Shown here one piece after another: positions 1 through 9,442 of a stretch of DNA of 31,815 nt. The position numbers and the translations under genes are program-made. Under the pieces are notes generated by a model that was given only the letters and a program-made list of their open reading frames with translations, was not told the origin of the DNA and ran no database searches. Source of the stretch: Chara braunii (taxonomy: Eukaryota > Streptophyta > Charophyceae > Charales > Characeae); the NCBI GenBank assembly GCA_003427395.1, contig BFEA01000131.1:2125785-2157599 (forward strand). Direction: 5' to 3'. Positions within the stretch are counted from its first letter, which is position 1, and every line of letters begins with the position of its first letter.

Positions 1-39
<39 letters not shown>
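1..39. repeat. (CT)n microsatellite at window edge
   Basis: An uninterrupted CT dinucleotide tract starts at the first base of the window, so its true length is unknown. The same arrangement, (CT)n followed by repeat A, recurs at 5508, so the microsatellite seems to belong to the 5' border of that dispersed repeat rather than being an independent locus. Confidence 0.95.
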
Positions 40-43
<4 letters not shown>

Positions 44-965
44 CCCCGGTGCGGGCAGTCCGTCGCCTCGCGCCTACACAGAGTTGTCACCCCGCTTAGT
101 CTGAGCATGCCAGTCGGGTTCCCCCTGGTGCCACAGTCCTTTGTGGCCCCATGTCAACCCCGCATGCCCATCATCAGCTCGTCGGATCGCCCAACTCTCT
201 ACTCACCTTCCAAATCTCCGTCGTTAGTTGATCCTCTCGACCACGCTAAATTCCAAAAGTCTTAGAGAGGGAGTTAATCATGCTTATGAAATTTATAGCA
301 TGCATGTGTATGGGCGAGATACCCGGGATTATGTTTGAGTGCAAGGAAGAAGGGGAAAGGGAGTGCCTACGACTGCATGGCCAGGCCGCGGCGTGGGGGA
401 CGTAGCCTCACTCCACACATGGATCCGGTCACGCATTCGTTCATGCCAATAGGACAGAGGAAGAAGTACGAGCGCACGGAGGTGTCACAGAAGATATCAA
501 GAACGAGAGGATTACAGTTGCAATTATGCCCGCCAAAACCAAAATTACAGTTACACACAAGGATTAAAGCGTGGAAAAATCAGAGCACAGATCCTGACGC
601 GGCAAGGCTTGCGCAAGCAAGAAGTGTCGTGCATCAGAAATTGAGATGCGCCCAAATTCCTAATTTAAATCCTAGTTGCAAAAAACGAATTTTAAACAAA
701 GCAAATTTCGAGAGCCCGCGGGAGCTTGACAGCGGTTGAAAATTCAAAAAGATTTTCCCGCGCGACGATCGCGCCAAAATTCCCCTTTCCCACAGCAGAA
801 CAAGAAAGAAGCTATGTCAACAGTTATCTTTCGCGCTCGCTAAGGCGCGATCAGCTACCAACCGCCGCCAGATTACCCCGACCTCAATTCCACAGAAAAA
901 GCAATCAAAACAAGGGCACTCATGCAATTCACCTCGCCATGATTGAACCCGTTTCAACCCTCGAC
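40..965. repeat. Dispersed repeat A, copy 1
   Basis: About 0.92 kb that aligns, with indels, to 5564-6520. Strong anchor blocks include the region beginning CCGTCGCCTCG near 59, the block around 281-305 with TTTATAGCATGCATG, the block with CCAGGCCGCGGCGTGGGGG near 380, and a block with GCAGAACAAGAAAGAAGCTATG near 797. Short open frames inside (for example 335-739) are not conserved as proteins between the copies, so I do not call them genes. Both copies start at a (CT)n tract. The family is not recognised. It could be an LTR, a TRIM or another non-coding repeat. Orientation relative to any parent element is unknown. Confidence 0.8.
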
Positions 966-1149
966 GTAGCCTCGCTCAGAAGATCGCGAGGTTGCAGAAA
1001 GTAGTTCGTCACGTGCCTACTTGCAGTCTTCTTCAACCACTTCCTTTCTCCAACGTTACAAAACATCTGCACGCGGACGCCTTCTGGCGTACGCCCAATC
1101 ACCCCGTACTCGAAGAACATGTGCCTGTGGTCATGCTGGAACTCTTGAG

Positions 1150-1178
1150 AAAGATTTTTCAAGAGTGGTGTGGCGAGG
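1150..1178. mobile_element. Family-D MITE, right-end fragment
   Basis: This stretch contains the family-D right terminus, a pyrimidine-purine run followed by CAAGAGTGGTGTGGCGAGGCC. I cannot find a matching left terminus upstream, so this is a truncated or diverged copy. A complete mini-copy (1199-1319) lies 20 bases further on. Confidence 0.6.
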
Positions 1179-1198
1179 CCTATAGCTGGCGTGAGTAG

Positions 1199-1319
1199 GG
1201 GCCTCGCCACACCACTATCGAAATGTGAAAAAGACAAAAATGTGGCGGGTGCATCTGGTCATGGTCTACGGGAAGTTCATTCTCATTTGGCACATTTCGA
1301 GAGTGGTGTGGTGATGCCC
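1199..1319 (+). mobile_element. Family-D mini-MITE M1 (121 bp, TSD TAG)
   Basis: A short non-coding element bounded by terminal inverted repeats. The left end starts GGGCCTCGCCACACCACT and the right end closes with AGTGGTGTGGTGATGCCC. It is flanked on both sides by TAG (1196-1198 and 1320-1322), a 3-bp target-site duplication. The interior keeps only the subterminal blocks AATGTGAAAAAGACAAAAATG and a purine/pyrimidine block with AAGTTCATTCTCATTTGG, so it is an internal-deletion derivative of the ~400-520 bp family-D elements. TIR sequence and 3-bp TSD fit PIF/Harbinger (Tourist-like) MITEs. That superfamily call is inference because no transposase is present. Confidence 0.85.
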
Positions 1320-1439
1320 TAGGTCTTGAGAAGATAGGCTTCAAGATAGGCTTCAGCAAATGCTTCCTAATTTGCCCCCTACCCCAACACTCCTAGGCGT
1401 TTGGAAGGGGTACAGTGCATCACATCTACATCCGTGTAA

Positions 1440-1542
1440 GGGCATTGCCACACCACTCTCGAAAAAATGTGCAAAATGAGAATGAACTTCCTGCTAGAAC
1501 ATGGCCAGATGCACCCGCCATATTTTTGTCTTTTTCATTGAC
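1440..1542 (+). mobile_element. Family-D mini-MITE M2, 3'-truncated
   Basis: The left terminus GGGCATTGCCACACCACT follows TAA (1437-1439), and the interior matches mini-copies M3 and M4 (AATGAGAATGAACTTCC, then an ACATGGCCAGATGC block, then TTTTTGTCTTTTTCA). The right terminus is missing: the sequence changes to unrelated DNA after about 1542. This is a broken, non-mobile copy. Confidence 0.75.
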
Positions 1543-1708
1543 TTACTGTGAGGGCGCAGGTGCGCAGCCCGTAGTTCGTTTGTTGACGCGGTCGGGGAAG
1601 GGTGAGGTAGCGATTATAGTGTATGTATGTTTCGCTATGTTCGTTGTACACAACTCGAAGAGTGTGGGGGGGGTGGTTCTGGCTGGTGCTCTATTAACGA
1701 TGTTCAGG

Positions 1709-1755
1709 GGACGCTGGACCCAGTTTCCAGCAGGTGCTGCTCCCCACCAATAGAC
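1709..1755 (-). repeat. Repeat E fragment (inverted copy of 9229-9273)
   Basis: About 47 bases, including GACGCTGGACCCAG and GCTCCCCACCAATAGA, are the reverse complement of 9229-9273 with a few mismatches. On its own strand the block carries a GGGTCCAGCGTCC segment that resembles a Pol III B box (GGTTCRANNCC) imperfectly, so this may be the tail of a tRNA-derived SINE. That reading is tentative. Confidence 0.5.
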
Positions 1756-1762
1756 AACAGAA

Positions 1763-1848
<86 letters not shown>
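1763..1848. repeat. Compound microsatellite (TG)n-(AG)n
   Basis: About 21 bases of TG repeat, a TAA break, then an uninterrupted AG tract to 1848. It sits directly next to the repeat E fragment. Confidence 0.95.
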
Positions 1849-1850
<2 letters not shown>

Positions 1851-2630
1851 TTGCTGCATGCACCATGTCAGTGGCGGGGAGCACAAGGGCAGGCGATGAC
1901 CTCCAAAAAAAAAAAAAAAACGCAATATGCAATTAAAACACAAGAGTTTTTCCTTTTCGAAATTCAAGTAGAAAGGGTACATGTTGTATTCAAACACAAC
2001 GTGCACGTGTTCTATCTGAACTGCTCTTCTATTTGACAAAGTAGACCCACACCGTTTTGATTTCAGAATGTTCAAAACTCAAGGACCAGCCTCCTCGGCC
2101 TCCTACGGAAAGCTACTCGTCCTTCGCATGGCCCGCCCCTTGCTAAGCCCTGAAACCTCAAAATGCCCACCCTCCCGAATAACCACCGGCATTAAAATTT
2201 CAATGACGTTGAAGTGTCTCAGGGGGGAAAACCGCAACCCTGACGGGCTGCGAACATTTCGAGTGGTGTGGCAGATGCATCTGGTCATGGTCTACCTATA
2301 TTTGATGATATCCTCCTCGACTCCCAGATAATATTAGTGACATCCTGACAGGGCTCATTTTCTCCTTAAAAACCTGAGCGGGTTATTTTTTATCGTGACC
2401 GAGCCGTCCTTTTTGTTGTTTTGTTTTTTGTTTTTTAATGAAGTGTAGCTTGTATTTAACAACTTGGTATCCGGAGGTCGGGAATCCTCCACAAACAACC
2501 CGAACGGATTGGGGCCAATACCCAGATAGGCTTGTACTCGAAACTAGGTCCAGTGTCCCAACTTCAGAAGCTACTACTTCGAACCATGTTAGCGCCTCCT
2601 TAACCCTAATTACCTGTCTGGGAGCCTCAT
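1849..2630. other. Unassigned non-genic stretch
   Basis: No gene is visible. It holds an A-run (1903-1919), a T/G-rich tract near 2410-2437, and at about 2256-2290 a diverged family-D fragment (ACATTTCGAGTGGTGTGG followed by a GATGCATCTGGTCATGG block shared with mini-copy M1). Open frames here are short and show no recognisable domain. Confidence 0.5.
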
Positions 2631-2635
2631 CGTTA

Positions 2636-2823
2636 CTCATTCCTAACTACTTCTCTACAGAACTGTTACACATTCCAAAGTGACTGTAGTAATGGAGGCA
2701 CGATCATGTACTATCTTCAGAAAATTATCATGGTTACTTATTCCTAACTCCTTTCCTTCTGATCTGTTCCACAGTCTAAAGGGACTGTAGTTAGTGAAAA
2801 CATGATCCTCTCCTATCTTCGGA
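2636..2823. repeat. 102-bp imperfect tandem duplication
   Basis: The block 2636-2722 (ATTCCTAACTACTTC ... CTATCTTCAGAA) is repeated in diverged form at 2738-2823 (ATTCCTAACTCCTTTC ... CTATCTTCGGAA), an offset of 102 bases. The offset is a multiple of three and the minus strand stays open through most of both units, so it may derive from a coding sequence with a repeated segment. I recognise no protein family. Confidence 0.7.
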
Positions 2824-2834
2824 ACAGGTAGCCC

Positions 2835-3466
2835 CCAGTTCTGTGGATTTCGCTCTGAATTTTCCTCTTCCATTCGTGAACTACTATAGCAACCATCACC
2901 GAACAACTACAAAACTATCAACTAAATTCCTCACCCACAATGGATTCCTCAATTTTATCAGGGTCAGCTTCTCATCCTTACTGTCCGCAAATTTGTAAAG
3001 AGCCTGAGCTGCGGAGACGGGTTTCCCACCACGAACCCAATGGATACACATCAAGTTTGCTCTTCACCGGTTCTCTTTTTCCTCCCTACCAGTAGCGTTC
3101 CCACTGCCCCTTGCCCCACTCTCACTGCTCAAGGTGACACCGCTACTAGTGGCCCCGTGAATTTCGCCCTGCACTACTCCAAGTTACTTCCCTCGTCTGG
3201 TTTCGAACTACTATTGTAACCTTCTCAAATAAACTGCAGCATATCAACGGAATTTTTCATCCATTATGATTCCCTCAGCTATATGAGGGCAGCCTTTTCA
3301 TCCTTTTTGTACTAAACACTTTAAAGAGTCTGAGCTGCCGAGATGGGTTTCCCACCACGCATTCAATGGATACACCTAAAGTTTGCGCTTCACCTGATTT
3401 CTCGTTCCTCCCTACCAGTAGCGTTCCCACTGCCCCTTGTCCCACTCTCATTGCTCAAGGTGGCAC
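2835..3466. repeat. ~326-bp imperfect tandem duplication
   Basis: Two diverged units, about 2835-3150 and 3155-3466, share GAACTACTAT, GTTTCCCACCACG, ATGGATACAC and TACCAGTAGCGTTCCCACTG at an offset of 326-327 bases. On the minus strand both units encode a similar but now interrupted segment, with a common core GGKP(V/I)SAAQ followed by a KDEK motif. This hints at decayed coding DNA rather than a simple repeat. It directly abuts the LTR-like repeat B copy 1 and could be internal sequence of the same element. Function unknown. Confidence 0.7.
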
Positions 3467-4164
3467 TGTGATGCCCAAACCTCACACCCAGCGCGACTTC
3501 CTGATCGGAGTGGGATGGGGCCCCGAAAGTGCGAAAAGGGGTATGCTAAGGATTTTAGGAAAGTGGGGGTGGAGTCCCAGGTTGGAACTGAGATCTCCTG
3601 TGGCAAGTTTCGAGGGTATAAGCGCAAGAGGGTGTACGCAGGTCGTATTTGGCGCTTTTAATTTTCGTAAGACGGAGGGGAGACCAACTCTCGGGGCTTG
3701 TGCACATAAGCTAAGCCGCGGATGTCATGCAGCATAAGGCAGATGACATGCACAATGCACATCAGACTAAAGATTCTAGGTTACTTTTCCACAATCACAG
3801 CACCGACAGATCGAAACACTCTTGCATTCTGGAACAAAATCCCAACAACATTGCCCCTGCCAACGAACTCAATTTTCAAGCCTGAAAGAGGGGAATCACC
3901 ATCTTCTCTGGTTTCGCCTTCGTGGCTGGTCGTGTGGTTCGACCAGTTGTCGGCGCCGCTCGGCCTCAGCTCGGGCTCACCGAGCGATTTTTTAGGCTCA
4001 ATAGGCCTGGTGCCACCGACACTTTTCGCACGGTGTGCGGGGCCAATAACGAGCTATTGAATTCCACGGCACCACCGTGAGTTGGTGATAGGGAAGGAGG
4101 AGGTGAAAGAGAGGGAAACTGGTGGTAAGAACGACGAAGCCGGGGGATATGAAATATTGCGTGT

Positions 4165-4174
4165 TATAAATATT
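4165..4174 (+). promoter_or_regulatory. TATA-like box in LTR-like repeat B1
   Basis: TATAAATATT lies about two thirds into the repeat, where an LTR promoter would be expected. The corresponding position in copy 2 (around 20460) has lost it, so if it is a promoter it is not preserved across the family. Confidence 0.4.
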
Positions 4175-4418
4175 CGGGTAGTCGGGGCCCCTAGGATCGT
4201 TAGTTATGGCACAGTGAAAGTCCCTTGCTCACAATCGATCGTTTTCTGTCAGACAAGGGAATTCCGGATTCCTTAAGTTCCCCTGCTATCTGAGTTGTTC
4301 ACCCTCCCAGTATTCGCGGTATTCTAAATCCCTCATACTCTCATAATCAGACATCCAGGAGGAAAATTCTGCAGCTATATTTGTTTAGCAAGCTCGGTCC
4401 CCTGCATCCTTATACGTG

Positions 4419-4939
4419 TAACATAAAAATTTCCTAGAATTAAATAATCATTCTATGGTAAAATTACATTTTTAATTTCAAATTTTCATTCTATCTTAAA
4501 AAATGTCATTCCAATTTTAAAATTTTTCGTCTTACTTGAAAACGTTTCTTCCAAGAATGTGGTATCCCTTCTTATTTGAACTACATGCTAGATATGGAAT
4601 GAAAGTCTAGATGAGTTCATGAAATATTTTAATTGGACTGTCATTCTAAGTAAGGATTTTCAGTCATAAATAGGTTCATCCAATCTAAATAAGAAGATAT
4701 TTGTTTCAGTAGAATGAAAATTTAATTAAAACATTTCATAAATTCGTCCAGACTTTCATTCCCTCTTGAACAAATAGATATAGCTGGAAGAGAAAACTTA
4801 TATTTAGACGGGAACTTATCAAATAAAATTGGAAATTTTAGAATTGGACGAACATTGGAATGATGATGTATAAATATGGAGGTTTTTTTTTTAATGGATT
4901 TTTTTTTAACTTTCATTTCTCGTGGGAATTTTTTTATTG
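4419..4939 (+). mobile_element. Family-C MITE, copy C1 (521 bp, TSD TG)
   Basis: An AT-rich, non-coding element inserted in repeat B1. The left end is TAACATAAAAATTTCC and the reverse complement of the right end is CAATAAAAAAATTCC, both decayed from the family TIR CAACAGAAAAATTYCCCA. TG at 4417-4418 and 4940-4941 is the target duplication. Removing the element and one TG gives a gap-free 31-base alignment with the uninterrupted copy of repeat B at about 20679-20709. Interior inverted repeats (about 4599-4640 against 4717-4766) would let the strand fold back. Copies C2 and C3 have the same length to within one base. Confidence 0.9.
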
Positions 4940-5132
4940 TGGTCCAAGGCTGACTCACGAAGAAGAGCGCGTACGCAACGACTCGGCTTCCTCGGGATCG
5001 CGGTCGTACGCGAGCGTGCACGTGAGAAACAGTGTTTTGGTTCAGTGTGCCGATCGCGTTCGACATATATGCAATTATCATATCCTTGCTACGTCGGGTG
5101 AGATCCGATCATTACATACCATACATGTGACA

Positions 5133-5505
5133 GAAAAAAAAAAGGGGGGAAGGAGGGGATAGGACAATCAACTTTTCATGACATTCTTGGTGATCGAAAG
5201 TCAACGACTAAACCAAAACATCCATAATCGAGCGTTTTCAATCATATCTGAGCGCAAGTGAACAGTAGACAGAGACGAAATGGGAATTGCAAAACAAGAT
5301 TTGAAATCCAAAAAGATCGCTAATAAAGGGGAATTCACATTCATTCCACGCATGCATACGAAGTAAAAATGACAAGGAAAATCTGAGGCAATTTACAAGA
5401 GAAGTTTAAAAAAGGCCGCGATAAAATCGACCATATCCGGATCCAAAATTATACAGATGAAGAAAAGAAAAGAAAGGGATAATGGGAAGAACATCATCCC
5501 ACACT

Positions 5506-5507
<2 letters not shown>
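5133..5507. other. Unassigned A-rich stretch
   Basis: No gene is visible. The first ~60 bases may continue the similarity to sequence after repeat B2 (an A/G-run, then GGTGATC). The remainder is A-rich low-complexity DNA leading into the (CT)n tract at 5508. Confidence 0.4.

Positions 5508-5563
<56 letters not shown>
5508..5563. repeat. (CT)n microsatellite heading repeat A2
   Basis: An uninterrupted CT tract of about 56 bases directly before repeat A copy 2, mirroring the tract at the window start before copy 1. Confidence 0.95.
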
Positions 5564-5565
<2 letters not shown>

Positions 5566-6520
5566 ACCCCCCCGATGCAAGCATTCCGTCGCCTCGCATC
5601 AACACAGAGTTGTTACCCCGCTCGGTTCGAGCATGCAAGCCAGGTTCGCCCGTGCGCCACAGTCCGTCGCGGCCCCGCACGTCAACCCCGCATACCCGAC
5701 ACCAGCTCGTCGGATCGCCCAACTCTCGCACTCACTCACCTTCCAAACTTGCTCGTTAGCCGACCCTCACTGATCGCGCTAACCTCGAAATTCTTAGAGA
5801 GCAAACTAATCGCGCTTGTGAAATTTATAGCATGCATGCCTGCGCAAAAGGTATGGGATTAAGCCCAGGTGGATAAGAGGAGAAGAGAGGAAGTGCCTAC
5901 GTCTGCATGGCCAGGCCGCGGCGTGGGGGTCGTAGCCACACTTCACACATCGATCCGGTCATACAGGCGCTCCGGCCAATTATAACGGAGTATGCGAGGC
6001 GAGGAAGAAGAAAAAGGCGGCCAAACACGAGGAAACCAAGAAAGAAGAAAGATACAGTTACAATCACGCCCACCAAAAACGACAGTTGCACAAGATTAAG
6101 GGCGTGATCCAATCAGAGCCCAGTTTCCAGCCAAGCAAGATGCGCTCAAGCGCGGCACAACAAAATTAAGCGTTCCTAAATTCCTAGCCTAAGTCCTAAT
6201 TGCAAAAGGAAATTTCAAAAAAGAGAAAAACAATTCCACGAGCCCATGGGCGCTCGACATTAGTTGAAAATTCAAAAACGATATTCCCGCGCGATGATCG
6301 CGCCAAAAATCCCCAGTGCACACAGCAGAACAAGAAAGAAGCTATGGTACAATTATTTCTCTCGCTCGTCATGGCGCGACCACCCAACCGTTGGCTCGAG
6401 ATTTTCCCAACACCGATCCGACAACTCCCAGCAGAAGACGAAAAGAAACGAGGATGTCCATGCAATTTGCTGCCCGACCCATCTTCCCGCAACTCACTCA
6501 TCCGACCCGTCTCATTTCCC
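5564..6520. repeat. Dispersed repeat A, copy 2
   Basis: Diverged second copy of 40-965, in the same orientation, with the same order of anchor blocks. The shared block with CCAGGCCGCGGCGTGGGGG lies near 5910 and GCAGAACAAGAAAGAAGCTATG near 6324. A basic Arg/Lys-rich open frame at 5907-6107 has no counterpart of similar composition in copy 1, so it is not called. The two copies lie about 5.5 kb apart, with repeat B and a tandem duplication between them. I cannot show that they are the two LTRs of one element. Confidence 0.8.
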
Positions 6521-7270
6521 CAGGCAGCTTCGCGCTCCGTAAGTTCCGCCCTGAATCACTCAAAAATTGTTTTCTCTCTCGTTTGTAAAAATCGTACAAT
6601 TCTGCCAACCAGCCACCCTACAAGTTTACAACAAATAAGAAACGTCAGCAACAATTATTTAGCACATATTTGAACAGATTACTGCATGACTATACTACTG
6701 TGAACCATTGTTATTACATGTTTCTAAATACGAAACACTATAGCCAATGTATATAACAAAACTAAGGAAGAATTATACTGCTCAAAAGAGCCAAGAGACA
6801 AAAACCTCTTCAGTACCCTAAAATACGACAACGAAGACAAAATTCCTATCAGCCTAGAAATCAATTCGATGGACTAACCCTAACTCTATGAATCTAACTG
6901 ACAAATACGGAAACAAAGCATAGGAACTCAAAGGAAGGAATCTATCCAGCAACGAAGATCAGGTGCAGAACCCTGAAATTCAAGTATTCCATTACTGCAT
7001 ATGACCAGAAGTTCTCCTGAGATGGTAGCATTTTCCTACTAAATTTGGAGTGGAACCTGGCGCCGTAGCCCTTGGGCTTCAGGTCTCCACGCTTCCGGAA
7101 AAGCAATTGCCAATGCTTCACTCCTGATGCTCCCGATAACAGTCTCACCGCTGCCAGTTGCTCTCCCACTACCTTTGGAGGCGCTGCTGCCAGATGCACC
7201 GCTTGTCACGCACTAAGCTTTCTCTCTCCTTCATCGTATTCACACTCTCCCTATATAGTTCGAGCTATAG
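6521..7270. other. Unassigned stretch
   Basis: No gene is recognisable. The segment 6600-6990 is A-rich. The segment 7000-7260 is more balanced, and its minus strand stays open from 7199 to 6942 with no known domain. A TATATAG sequence at 7252 lacks context. Confidence 0.35.
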
Positions 7271-7860
7271 ATCCGTAGATATGACTGCTGGGTAGGCCAT
7301 CCGCCCATTCAAGCAGCTGGATTGACCAACACCATAGCAAAGGCTATGGTGGGCCAAGCAGCATGCGTGGAAACCCTCTGGAGAATTGAAAACAAAGGTC
7401 GCACAACTCCTCAATTGGAGTCTCATGCGCATCCCGGGCCTGCTCTTGCAGGCGCGAGCCTTTAGCTGATACCCGATACTTCATTCACTGGCCGCCTCTT
7501 CTTTGACGTTTCACGATGCCGTCACGTTTTAAGAAACTGGGTGTTCATGGATCGAGTTATTGTGTTATCATGGTGGGGGCACTCGACTAGGGATCATGCG
7601 CTGAACGCACCGGCATTCCTATCTCAACCAAGAGACAGTTGAACACCATCTCACGTCGGCATAGCTCAGCTATGCCGGCTACTAGGCACGGCCCATCACT
7701 CTCCCCAACGCGTCCAATGGAGCAGTGACCCACACTTTACCCCGAAAACGCTGACCGACCCCCACCCGCTAGAGCAGCGCTAATCCCGCATGCGGAATGG
7801 CGCTGCAATAGCGCACGCGAGTGCTACCGGAACGTCTTAGGTCCCCCCTTCTTTCGTCCT
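7271..7860. other. Unassigned G+C-rich stretch with a hairpin cluster
   Basis: No open frame of note. Four perfect short hairpins lie within 350 bases: 7331-7350 (ACCATAGC/GCTATGGT), 7406-7421 (ACTCC/GGAGT), 7438-7453 (GCCTGC/GCAGGC) and 7657-7677 (CGGCATAGCT/AGCTATGCCG around a single C). A CCGCATGCGG palindrome follows near 7787. They may belong to a structured RNA, to another foldback element, or arise by chance. No RNA family is recognised. Confidence 0.5.
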
Positions 7861-8428
7861 CTTTGTTTTTTTGTTTTTTTTTTTCAAGAACACTTCATTT
7901 TCACTAACAATTTGTATACAGAGTCTCACATCCAGTGCCCCATCATTCACTTCACAAATTCAGCAATTCCTTGGACACAAGAGCACTCGTCCCAGTGTTA
8001 CCCCTTCCACCCCCAACCCCCCAACCCAATTCTCCTCCCCGCCCTGCCCCCTTTCCCCTCATATTCTGCCGAGTCGGACCTCTTACCTTGTGCCTCTGGT
8101 CCATAACCTCTGTTCAGCGCATAGGACCCGCAGGCCCTTACCACTCCCTCTTTTCTTCATCAATTCACCGTGTGCATGTCCTTTTCCGGTACAAACATCG
8201 TCCACCACCCTCATTCTTTTGTTAAACAGCGTTATATCCACACACTCCACTTCTTCCGTTGTCACAACACTTGATCCACGCAGATCACTGCTACACCCTT
8301 CTCCCCCCAACCCCCAAACCCCCTCCCACTCCACCCTTTCGCCTCCCCACCCATTCGCTCTCTTTACATTTATTCGTATGCTCCTACAGGAGCACCTTGA
8401 AACAAAGATCTATCTTCATGATGGAGGT
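7861..8428. other. Unassigned C-rich stretch after a T-run
   Basis: A T-run at 7865-7883 is followed by C-rich sequence. The 295-codon open frame 7871-8758 crosses this stretch and runs into the family-D MITE downstream. It is low-complexity (Pro/Ser/Thr-rich) and I do not consider it a gene. A T-run followed by C-rich DNA would also be expected of the minus-strand view of a polyadenylated retroelement tail, but I found no matching copy in the window. Confidence 0.35.
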
Positions 8429-8431
8429 TTA

Positions 8432-8953
8432 GAGGCTCGCCACACAGGGTGTCGAAAACCGGGTTTTCGACAATTTTGCATCGCCACACAGACTTCGAAG
8501 AATTGCGGCTCAAAAAACTTTCGACAGGTGTCAGAATGGTCCTTTCCACAGCCGCCCTCCATCAACGGTTTCCTCCCACCTGCAGGTGATGGAAATTCGA
8601 CAGTGCCCCGCCTGGCTTTCGAAAATTGCTATCGAATTTGCGTTGCCAGAGACTGCTCCCTGACATTCGTGGCCTGTTTGTCTGTATGTGGTCAACATTT
8701 GCTGTCGAAAACGGCGTCCGCATCTGGTCTGCTTGGGCACACAAATTCGTCCATGTAACAACTCCCCATAGGCGACCGCCTTCGCCACACAGCACCTGTC
8801 GAAAGGCGGTGTCGACTTGCATACTTTCGCCAATTTCGCCTCTCGACAGGCTGTGTGGCGATAGGGGGCAAAATTGTCGAGCGTCGGGCTGTCGAAAAAT
8901 CACTGACACCTGTCGAAAATTTTCGACATTCGACAGCCCGTGTGGCGAGCCTC
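8432..8953 (+). mobile_element. Family-D MITE, copy D4 (522 bp, TSD TTA)
   Basis: The TIRs are GAGGCTCGCCACACAGGGTG on the left and its near-complement ending GTGTGGCGAGCCTC on the right. TTA flanks both sides (8429-8431 and 8954-8956). The interior is full of short TCGAAA/TTTCGA inverted motifs and keeps a block (about 8780-8815) matching the interior of D1 and D2 (CGCCACACAGCACCTGTCG then AAAGG). It is a diverged subfamily of the same MITE: CTGTCGA motifs replace the CTCTCGA and CTCTTGA motifs of the other copies. TTA is the canonical PIF/Harbinger target. There is no transposase. Confidence 0.88.
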
Positions 8954-9160
8954 TTATGCACACAGGGTGATCCTCCATTCCTGCAGTCGTATGAATATGA
9001 ATATTACTTTGTTGTCGGCCTCACATTACTACCCATCTTCTATCACCCCCAGTGCCTTTCCCAGATACTGCTCTTGCTGGCGGACGTTTGCCAAAGGCCC
9101 CTCATGCCTTGTCCAAGCCAGCATCTCCTCGATTTTTTTTAATTTTTTTTTTGAAAACGC

Positions 9161-9273
9161 CTCCTTCAGTGCTTAACTTAGTGGTACTGGTAAGAGCAGA
9201 CACCACTAGCACCTGGGGGGAGGCTCCATCTATTGGTGGGGAGCATCACCAGCTGCAACCGGGTCCAGCGTCC
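9161..9273 (+). repeat. Repeat E, tRNA/SINE-like segment
   Basis: The 3' part (9229-9273) is the inverted partner of 1709-1755. Upstream, TTAACTTAGTGGTACTGG (9175-9192) loosely resembles a Pol III A box, and GGGTCCAGCGTCC (9261-9273) loosely resembles a B box. The spacing is longer than usual for a tRNA. It is a possible second SINE family, weakly supported. The segment between the MITE at 8953 and this block is unassigned. Confidence 0.35.
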
Positions 9274-9442
9274 CTTATACAAATTGAGTTTGGAATGTAC
9301 CTGACAAAAGACAAGTGAAAAAGGCCTGAGCAAGAAATTAGAGGGGGAACCTCTTCTAACTCTAATTTCTTGCTCAGGCCTTTTTCACTTGTCTTTTCTC
9401 AGATACATTCCAAACTCAATCTGTATAAGGGACACTGGACCC
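9261..9442. repeat. Long foldback (two ~83-bp arms, 16-nt loop)
   Basis: The left arm 9261-9343 and the right arm 9360-9442 are reverse complements with only a handful of mismatches, for example GCCTGAGCAAGAAATTAGAG against CTCTAATTTCTTGCTCAGGC. The 16-nt loop carries CCTCTTCTAA, which also occurs at the LINE-A duplication junction (9844-9853). The arms hold the first ATG (9370) of the downstream open frame, so the apparent N-terminus of that frame is foldback-derived. It may be a real snap-back rearrangement or an assembly or library artefact. Confidence 0.85.

Larger units (their letters stand above)
3467..5132 (+). mobile_element. LTR-like repeat B, copy 1 (split by MITE C1)
   Basis: The copy starts TGTGATGCCC and ends CATGTGACA, close to the TG...CA borders of LTRs. 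It aligns to copy 2 (19970-20905) in three blocks: 3467-3612, about 3900-4345, and 4375-4418 joined to 4942-5132. It has about 180 extra bases near 3650-3880. A TATA-like box at 4165 fits a promoter in an LTR. It is interrupted at 4419-4939 by a family-C MITE. I find neither a clear 5-bp target duplication nor a primer-binding site after the 3' border, so a solo or degraded LTR is the best reading. A non-LTR dispersed repeat remains possible. Confidence 0.55.

Noticed and set aside
335-739. 134-codon frame in repeat A copy 1
   Set aside because: The corresponding region of copy 2 (5897-6112) does not preserve the reading frame, so there is no sign of selection on a protein.
2605-2615. Telomere-like AACCCTAA
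   Set aside because: It occurs as a single unit only (also near 6876), with no array.
3478-3612. Possible 5S rRNA-like segment in repeat B
   Set aside because: A short run of similarity in the GACTTCC...GGATGGG area suggested 5S rRNA in reverse, but the internal promoter boxes and the paired ends are missing.
1-6520. Repeat A copies as the two LTRs of one 6.5-kb retrotransposon
   Set aside because: The copies are too diverged for a simple insertion, the interval holds no gag-pol, PBS or polypurine tract, and other repeats occupy it.
7871-8758. 295-codon open frame, the longest outside the LINEs
   Set aside because: It is Pro/Ser/Thr-rich low-complexity translation of C-rich DNA and its second half lies inside the family-D MITE D4. 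No domain is visible and it starts in a T-run.
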